Shown here piece by piece: positions 6,764 to 11,421 of a DNA stretch of 11,421 nt (position 1 is the first letter of the stretch; the number at the start of each line of letters is the position of its first letter). Location of the stretch: NCBI GenBank assembly GCA_946478675.1, contig CAMLEF010000126.1, positions 1-11,421 on the forward strand. Direction: 5' to 3'. The translations under genes and the position numbers were made by a program. Source of the stretch: an uncultured Flavobacteriales bacterium (GTDB lineage: Bacteria; Bacteroidota; Bacteroidia; Palsa-965). The notes below the pieces were generated by a model that ran no database searches, had not been told where the DNA came from, and worked only from the letters and a program-made list of their open reading frames with translations.

Positions 6764-8509
6764 ATGGCAGTCAATCCACTTTCACCCGGCGTTTATATCG
6801 ATGAGATTTCGGTATTCCCGCCATCCGTTGCGCCGGTTGCTACAGCAGTTCCTGCATTTATCGGCTACACGGAAAAAGGCCCTTCGATGGTGCCGACGAG
6901 AATTACGTCTATGCTGGAATTCGAATCGGTTTTCGGAGAAGCATTTGATGAGCAGTTCAAGGTTACCATCACCAATGGACCTTCGATCGCAATTGATGAT
7001 ACACTGCTGACTGACATTTCGGAATACACGCTGCATTATCATATGCGCATGTACTTCGCGAATGGCGGCGGCCCGTGCTATATCGTGTCGGTGGACACGT
7101 ACGATAACTCGGCCTTTACCATCGATTGGGCCCTGCTTCGCGATGGTATTGCCGTAACTGAAAAAGCGGATGAAGTAACGCTGCTGGTGATCCCGGAATC
7201 CGTTTCTTCCCAGGTGGATGATTCGCAGCGCGGCACGCTTTATAACGATATGATGGCGTTGTGCGCAAAGCTCAAAGACCGCTTTGCCATTATGGATGTT
7301 CTTATGCAAGGCTCCACGATCTTCAATGACGCGTCGAACTTTCGCAATAATACCGGGCTCGGTAATTTGAAATACGGCGCCGCCTATTATCCTGCGCTCA
7401 AAACGCTCCTGTCGCAAAATTATGAAGACAGTGCGATCGAGATTACCGATAGCCGCACGCCGGTTGTTACGGGAACGAATTTCGGTAACACTCATTTTCT
7501 TTCCGATATACAGAGTGGTATTGCCGCTTCAGGAACGCTGACTGTACCGAATACGGTTACTGCAGGTAATTCGATCAACGTGGCAGGTGTCGTGTTCACC
7601 TGTGTCAGCTCGTATACGATTACTCCTGAAAACGAATTCCTCGATGATCCGGATGCACTGGTCGTTGCTGCTATCCTGGCCGGCAAGATCAACGCGCACA
7701 CGGTCGCAGGGCTGGTGGTGACGGCTACGCTTGATAACTCTTCGACCTCGACTACTGCGACGCTTACCATCAAAGCAAAAGTTGCCGGCTCTGCAGGAAA
7801 TGGTATTTTCCTGAGAAGCGGTACGGGAGGACTTCTTCCTTCTTCGTCTACGGGCAAACTCAGCGGTGGCATCGATGCCGACAATACGCTTTACAATCAG
7901 ATCTCTGCTGCGCTGGGAGCCTATACGATGGAACTTTATCCCTCAGCCACCATGGCAGGCATTTATGCTTCTGTCGATCGCGACCGTGGCGTATGGAAAG
8001 CTCCTGCCAATGTGAGCCTTGCCGGCGTAGTAGCTCCGTCTGTCAACATCTCCGCCTCCGACCAGGACGGCCTCAACGTAGATGCTACTTCCGGAAAATC
8101 GATCAACGCGATCCGCGCATTCGCAGGCAAAGGCATTCTCGCCTGGGGCGCACGCACACTCGCCGGCAACGACAGCGAATGGCGCTACATCAACGTTCGC
8201 CGCCTGTTCATCTTCGCCGAAGAGTCGATCCAAAAAGCCTCCGAGTTCGTCGTCTTCGAACCGAACGACCGCAACACCTGGACGCGTGTGAATACGCTGA
8301 TCACGAATTTTCTCACGAACCTCTGGCGCGACGGTGCGCTTGCAGGTGCAACAGCGAAAGACGCCTTCTTCGTGAAAGTCGGTCTCGGTGAAACGATGAC
8401 GGCGCAGGATATCCTCGAAGGCAAGATGATTATCCAGGTCGGCCTCGCAGCGGTTCGTCCGGCAGAATTCATCATCCTGCAGTTCTCACACAAGCTGCAG
8501 GAGTCCTAA
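6764..8509 (+). CDS. Contractile sheath protein 1 (Afp2/3/4-like), with a domain insertion
   Basis: The 581-residue protein is a contractile sheath subunit. The N-terminus has the sheath signature SPGVYIDEIS and PVATAVPAFIGYT (residues 7-35). The C-terminal core (about 385-581) includes YASVDRDRGVWKAPAN, GKSINAIRAFAGKG, FIFAEESI, FLTNLWRDGAL and the final RPAEFIILQFSHK. This C-terminal part is nearly the same as in sheath 2. Relative to sheath 2 it carries about 120 extra residues (roughly 244-363), with a TVTAGNSINVAGVVF strand pair, VAGSAGNGI and LSGGIDA. That stretch resembles a surface beta domain of phage virion proteins. The sheath contracts to drive the inner tube into the target. In Afp the three sheath proteins differ in copy number and position, and the insert-bearing one here may form an outer layer or a specialised baseplate-proximal ring. 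Confidence 0.94.
   Translation: MAVNPLSPGVYIDEISVFPPSVAPVATAVPAFIGYTEKGPSMVPTRITSMLEFESVFGEAFDEQFKVTITNGPSIAIDDTLLTDISEYTLHYHMRMYFANGGGPCYIVSVDTYDNSAFTIDWALLRDGIAVTEKADEVTLLVIPESVSSQVDDSQRGTLYNDMMALCAKLKDRFAIMDVLMQGSTIFNDASNFRNNTGLGNLKYGAAYYPALKTLLSQNYEDSAIEITDSRTPVVTGTNFGNTHFLSDIQSGIAASGTLTVPNTVTAGNSINVAGVVFTCVSSYTITPENEFLDDPDALVVAAILAGKINAHTVAGLVVTATLDNSSTSTTATLTIKAKVAGSAGNGIFLRSGTGGLLPSSSTGKLSGGIDADNTLYNQISAALGAYTMELYPSATMAGIYASVDRDRGVWKAPANVSLAGVVAPSVNISASDQDGLNVDATSGKSINAIRAFAGKGILAWGARTLAGNDSEWRYINVRRLFIFAEESIQKASEFVVFEPNDRNTWTRVNTLITNFLTNLWRDGALAGATAKDAFFVKVGLGETMTAQDILEGKMIIQVGLAAVRPAEFIILQFSHKLQES
7493..7852 (+). other. Domain inserted in sheath protein 1 relative to sheath protein 2
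   Basis: Residues about 244-363 have no counterpart in sheath 2, where the flanking core sequences are almost directly joined. The segment is rich in Thr, Ser, Val and Ala. It contains features of a recurring phage structural-protein fold: a Gly/Asn turn followed by AGVVFTC, a helix with AAILAGKINAH, then TATLTIKAKVAGSAGNG and SGGIDA. Insertions at this point in sheath proteins usually project from the outer surface. The boundaries are estimated by eye, within about five residues. Confidence 0.65.
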
Positions 8510-8548
8510 TCTCTTCTTTTTCTAACCAAGTAAAAACAACAACAAACT
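8510..8548 (+). promoter_or_regulatory. A-rich leader of sheath gene 2
   Basis: The 39-bp gap holds a pyrimidine-rich stretch (TCTTCTTTTTCT) followed by repeated AAC units up to the ATG. No Shine-Dalgarno sequence is visible. It has the same length as the leader before sheath gene 1 and the same A-rich style. Confidence 0.4.
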
Positions 8549-9958
8549 ATGGCTATTACCACGCTAACACCCGGAGTGTATATCGAAGAGATTTCGACTT
8601 TACCTCCTTCGGTAGCACCGGTTGCTACCGCGATCCCGGCCTTTATCGGTTATACCGCAACTGGCCCGCTGAGAACTCCGACCCGCATCACCTCTCTGCC
8701 CGAATTTGTCTCGGTTTTCGGTGGTGCCAAGAAAGAAACGTTCGGTGTCACCATTACGGACACTGTGGTTTCCGGAACGGTAACCGACCGCGTTATCACG
8801 GTTACGGCGCCGACCTCGCTTTCGTACAACATGTACTACAGCCTGCAGCTTTATTTTGCCAACGGCGGTGGTCCTTGCTGGATCGTTTCCATCGGCTCCA
8901 ATACAGGTTCTGGCCCGGCACTTGCGGATTATTATGATCCTTCCAACCCGGATGGTCTCGACGCAATTGAAAAGATCGACGAACCGACGCTGTTGCTTTT
9001 CCCGGATGCGATCAAGCTGTCGACCGATACGGATTACGGTACGCTGATCCAGATGGCGCTCGCGCAGTGCAACAAACTGCAGGACCGTTTCGTGATCTCT
9101 GACGTCCGTGATAATGCGCTTGCCAACGTAGGCAACTATCGTACGGCCGTAGGAACGGGGAACCTTAAATATGGTGCCGCTTACATGCCGTTCCTGAATA
9201 CCGTTTTCAACTATGCCGTGAATGAAACCGTTGCGAATATCACGCACACGACGACGGCTTCGCCTGACTACACGGGCAAGTCGCTGCTGGACCTGAATAC
9301 TCCGCCGCTTTCTTCGAACGCCTATTACAACCCGGGTCTTTACCGCCAGATACTTGCCAAGATCAACGAGCATTTTGTAACGCTTCCGCCGTCGGCTGCA
9401 ATGGCAGGACTTTATGCAAGCGTAGACCGTGACCGTGGTGTATGGAAAGCCCCGGCGAACGTCAGCGTTAACGCAATCTCTGGTCCGACGATTGCCATCA
9501 CCGCTTCCGAACAGGAGCTGCTTAACGTCGATGCAGGTTCAGGCAAATCCATCAACGCGATCCGCACCTTCACCGGCAAAGGCACGCTGGTCTGGGGATC
9601 CCGCACGCTCGCCGGCAACGACAACGAATGGCGTTACGTCCCGGTTCGCCGCCTGTTCATCTTCGCGGAAGAGTCGATCAAGAAAGCTACCGAGTTCGTC
9701 GTGTTCGAACCGAACGACAAGAATACGTGGGACCGTGTGCGCGGACTGATCTCCAACTTCCTCACGAACCTCTGGCGCGACGGTGCGCTCGCAGGCGCCA
9801 CCACGAAAGACGCCTTCTTCGTGAAAGTCGGTCTCGGTGAAACGATGACGCCGCAGGATATTCTCGACGGCAAGCTCATCGTCCAGGTCGGCATGGCGGC
9901 GGTCCGCCCGGCGGAATTCATCATCCTCCAGTTCTCACACAAACTCCAGGAGTCCTAA
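8549..9958 (+). CDS. Contractile sheath protein 2 (Afp2/3-like)
   Basis: This 469-residue protein is a compact sheath subunit with the same N-terminal signature (TPGVYIEEIS, PVATAIPAFIGYT) and C-terminal core as sheath 1. It lacks the inserted domain and is therefore closer to a main sheath subunit of the Afp2/3 kind. Residues 60-115 differ most from sheath 1 and probably form the small variable lobe. The conserved middle FANGGGPCWIVS (about 93-104) matches FANGGGPCYIVS of sheath 1. The final C-terminal strand, ending in FIILQFSHKLQES, is identical in both proteins; in contractile tails such strands interlock neighbouring subunits. Two sheath genes are visible, whereas Afp has three. The A-rich leader and high conservation suggest strong expression. 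Confidence 0.95.
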   Translation: MAITTLTPGVYIEEISTLPPSVAPVATAIPAFIGYTATGPLRTPTRITSLPEFVSVFGGAKKETFGVTITDTVVSGTVTDRVITVTAPTSLSYNMYYSLQLYFANGGGPCWIVSIGSNTGSGPALADYYDPSNPDGLDAIEKIDEPTLLLFPDAIKLSTDTDYGTLIQMALAQCNKLQDRFVISDVRDNALANVGNYRTAVGTGNLKYGAAYMPFLNTVFNYAVNETVANITHTTTASPDYTGKSLLDLNTPPLSSNAYYNPGLYRQILAKINEHFVTLPPSAAMAGLYASVDRDRGVWKAPANVSVNAISGPTIAITASEQELLNVDAGSGKSINAIRTFTGKGTLVWGSRTLAGNDNEWRYVPVRRLFIFAEESIKKATEFVVFEPNDKNTWDRVRGLISNFLTNLWRDGALAGATTKDAFFVKVGLGETMTPQDILDGKLIVQVGMAAVRPAEFIILQFSHKLQES

Positions 9959-10016
9959 GCTCCGCTAACCCTTCAAACAATTCACAATATCAATTTTAAA
10001 AAACAGTAAATAAGCT
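9959..10016 (+). promoter_or_regulatory. AT-rich leader of tube gene 1
   Basis: The 58-bp gap is the longest inside the structural operon and strongly AT-rich towards its 3' end (TTTTAAAAAACAGTAAATAAGCT). No Shine-Dalgarno sequence and no terminator hairpin were seen. It could raise translation of the tube subunit, or hold an internal promoter. Confidence 0.4.
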
Positions 10017-10445
10017 ATGGCAACTACTTATCCATTACCGGTTTTCCATTTCCAGGTGGAGTGGGGCGGATCACGAATCGGGTTTACCGAAGTCAGCGGA
10101 CTCAATATCGAAGTACAACCGATTGAATACCGTGAAGGCAACTCGAATGAATATAATGTCACCAAGATGCCGGGTATGCCGAAGTTCGGCAACATCACGC
10201 TCAAGCGCGGCATGATCAAAATGGACAATGAATTCCACCTCTGGCTGTCGACGATCAAAAAAGAGAAAGTGGAACGCCGCGACGTAGTCGTCAAGCTGCT
10301 CGACGAAGAGCATCAGCCCGTCAAAGTGTGGAACATCAAATCCGCATGGCCCTGCAAAGTGGAAGGCCCGGGCCTCAAGTCGACCGGCAACGAAGTCGCG
10401 ATCGAATCGATCGAGCTTTGCCACGAAGGTCTCACCGCAGAGTAA
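10017..10445 (+). CDS. Inner tube protein 1 (Afp1-like, Hcp/T4 gp19 fold)
   Basis: The 142-residue protein has the length and motifs of the main eCIS tube subunit. It shows an opening strand PVFHFQVEW, then IGFTEVSGL at 21-29, ITLKRG at 60-65, and a C-terminal stretch VWNIKSAWPCKVEGP with EVAIESIELCHEGL at 127-139. These belong to the phage tail tube (T4 gp19-like) family. Hexameric rings of this protein stack to form the conduit that carries cargo and pierces the target. It follows the sheath genes and precedes a second tube gene by 11 bp, the usual order of sheath then tube then baseplate in eCIS operons. Confidence 0.95.
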   Translation: MATTYPLPVFHFQVEWGGSRIGFTEVSGLNIEVQPIEYREGNSNEYNVTKMPGMPKFGNITLKRGMIKMDNEFHLWLSTIKKEKVERRDVVVKLLDEEHQPVKVWNIKSAWPCKVEGPGLKSTGNEVAIESIELCHEGLTAE

Positions 10446-10456
10446 TAAACTGAACC

Positions 10457-10981
10457 ATGACGTTAGTAGCTGGCAAAAGTTTTGGGTCCCGGAGATATCT
10501 CCCGGTTGGATTTCACTTCATCGTGTATTTCGACCAGGACGATAAAAGCGGCCTCGGTCTCGGCGGGAGTACTCCCGATATGGGATTCCAGGAAGTATCC
10601 GGACTCAACACGAGTATTGAAACCGAAACCTACCAGGAGGGCGGTGAGAATCGATTTTCTCACCGTCTTCCGAAGCCGGCTACGTTTCAGAACCTCGTGT
10701 TGAAAAGAGGGGTGCTGATCGGCTCCGCACTCATTGATTGGTTCAAAAGCGCAATCGAGGATTTCACCTTCGTGCCGGTGGAGGTACGGGTTGAGCTGCT
10801 CGACCAGGATCACCAGGTGCTGGAGTCGTGGGTGTTCGTCAACGCCTACCCGGTCAAATGGAACGTCGATGCATTCAATGCACAGGATGGAAAACTGGTT
10901 GCCGAAACGATCGAGCTCAGCTACCAGTATTTCTACCGGAAGCAGGTGCATGCCGATTTTCTTGACGCCGGAAATACCTAA
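10457..10981 (+). CDS. Inner tube protein 2, baseplate-proximal (Afp5-like)
   Basis: The 174-residue paralogue of tube 1 keeps the tube signatures FQEVSGL (44-50) and LVLKRG (80-85), with the family ending AETIELSYQYF. It has a longer N-terminus and a Gly-rich loop (GLGLGGSTPD at 32-41), plus a C-terminal extension after the last strand. These differences match the Afp5 type, which forms the first ring or rings joining the tube to the spike and baseplate. It is 11 bp after tube 1 and 11 bp before the DUF5908 gene. The start is the first ATG after the tube 1 stop codon. I infer initiator function from the operon order and the extensions. Confidence 0.9.
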   Translation: MTLVAGKSFGSRRYLPVGFHFIVYFDQDDKSGLGLGGSTPDMGFQEVSGLNTSIETETYQEGGENRFSHRLPKPATFQNLVLKRGVLIGSALIDWFKSAIEDFTFVPVEVRVELLDQDHQVLESWVFVNAYPVKWNVDAFNAQDGKLVAETIELSYQYFYRKQVHADFLDAGNT

Positions 10982-10992
10982 AACCGATTCCT

Positions 10993-11151
10993 ATGCCAAT
11001 TGAGATCCGGGAACTTGTAATTAAAGCTGCGGTGAGCAACGCCAGCTCCCAATCAGGAAGCAGCGCGCCGAAAGAGGATGCGATGGAAGATTCCGTCCAG
11101 GAAGCCCTCGAGCAGCTCAGTGAATTGAAGCGAAAAGAGAAAGAGAGGTAA
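10993..11151 (+). CDS. Small DUF5908 protein (Afp6-like)
   Basis: A complete 52-codon reading frame begins with MPIEIRELVIKA, the conserved opening of the DUF5908 family, found between tube and Afp7-type genes in eCIS operons. The middle (residues 14-30) is Ser-rich and probably disordered, and the C-terminus is a charged helix (EALEQLSELKRKEKER). The gene starts 11 bp after tube 2 and ends 3 bp before the next start. Its last codons include AGAGAGG, which can serve as the ribosome-binding site of the next gene. Its short length makes it easy to miss in gene calls. The family is a small, conserved eCIS component of unclear role, thought to be structural. Confidence 0.85.
   Translation: MPIEIRELVIKAAVSNASSQSGSSAPKEDAMEDSVQEALEQLSELKRKEKER
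11142..11148 (+). promoter_or_regulatory. Shine-Dalgarno-like site for the Afp7-like gene
   Basis: AGAGAGG lies six bases upstream of the ATG at 11155, inside the last codons of the DUF5908 gene. It is the clearest ribosome-binding site in the window, in contrast to the A-rich leaders of the sheath and tube genes, and suggests translational coupling. Confidence 0.45.
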
Positions 11152-11154
11152 GCT

Positions 11155-11421
11155 ATGCCCAACGATAAGGTAACATCCAAAGTCAAACCGAAAGACGGGA
11201 AGAATAAAGTTTCGGGAACTCCTGCTTCCGGTCCGCTGGAAAAATTTACGATCGTTTCGTTCAAAGACGAAAAGGTCAAGGAATTCCGCGGAGCATTCGT
11301 GGCTTCTTTCAACCCGAATACTTTTTCCGTCAGCCATTCCAGCGCCTACGACAAAGGTGAAGAAACCGGAACCGGTAATTCGGCACAGAAGTTTCAGCAC
11401 CGCAACCCGCGCTCGCTTACC
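11155..11421 (+). CDS. Afp7-like baseplate/tube-associated protein, N-terminal part (cut by right edge)
   Basis: The frame is open from the ATG at 11155 to the window edge, giving 89 residues. After a Lys-rich, flexible leader (1-28), residues 29-89 carry the start of the family that links tube and baseplate in eCIS: LEKFTIVSF, then FRGAFVASFNPNTFSVSHSSAY (about 44-65), a GTG turn, and KFQHRNPRSL. The NPxxFS and QKFxxxxPxxL features match Afp7/Pvc7-type proteins, which usually have a C-terminal LysM-like domain that would lie beyond the edge. It starts 3 bp after the DUF5908 gene. The next genes should encode the spike (Afp8, VgrG-like) and baseplate proteins. Confidence 0.85.
   Translation, partial: MPNDKVTSKVKPKDGKNKVSGTPASGPLEKFTIVSFKDEKVKEFRGAFVASFNPNTFSVSHSSAYDKGEETGTGNSAQKFQHRNPRSLT

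Overview
The window carries the structural half of an extracellular contractile injection system (eCIS), the phage-tail-like family that includes Afp, PVC, MAC and AlgoCIS. Protein style and translation signals suggest a member of the Bacteroidota: long A-rich leaders, few Shine-Dalgarno sequences, and a fibre with phage-type repeats. Base composition is moderately GC-rich by eye. No taxonomic marker gene is present, so the phylum is an inference.

Left arm, minus strand (1-1740): an AAA+ ATPase of the eCIS type (1740 to 328), followed after 40 bp by the N-terminal part of a DUF4157-domain protein that runs off the left edge (287 to 1). Both are hallmark eCIS accessory genes and are probably co-transcribed leftward.

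Centre (1741-2268): a 528-bp divergent intergenic region rich in A and T runs. It holds three copies of a GGACAGT(T/A)(T/A)A box, a 7-bp hairpin overlapping the first box, and a 10-bp inverted repeat just outside the ATPase start. It is the natural place for the promoters of both arms.

Right arm, plus strand (2269-11421): a tightly packed operon. In order it encodes a 672-aa modular tail fibre, an unrecognised 236-aa protein, a DUF4255 tail-terminator/cap protein (Afp16-like), an unrecognised 364-aa beta-rich protein, two sheath proteins (Afp2/3/4-like), two inner-tube proteins (Afp1- and Afp5-like), a 52-aa DUF5908 protein (Afp6-like) and the start of the Afp7-like baseplate protein. The spike, baseplate wedges and tape measure are expected beyond the right edge.

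Expected assembly: tube subunits stack on the baseplate and are wrapped by sheath, DUF4255 protein caps the distal end, the fibre recognises the target, and the ATPase and DUF4157 proteins act in assembly or cargo handling. The least explained parts are the two unrecognised proteins flanking the cap gene, the roughly 120-residue domain inserted in the first sheath protein, the leading position and 130-residue super-repeat of the fibre, and the repeated boxes in the divergent control region.
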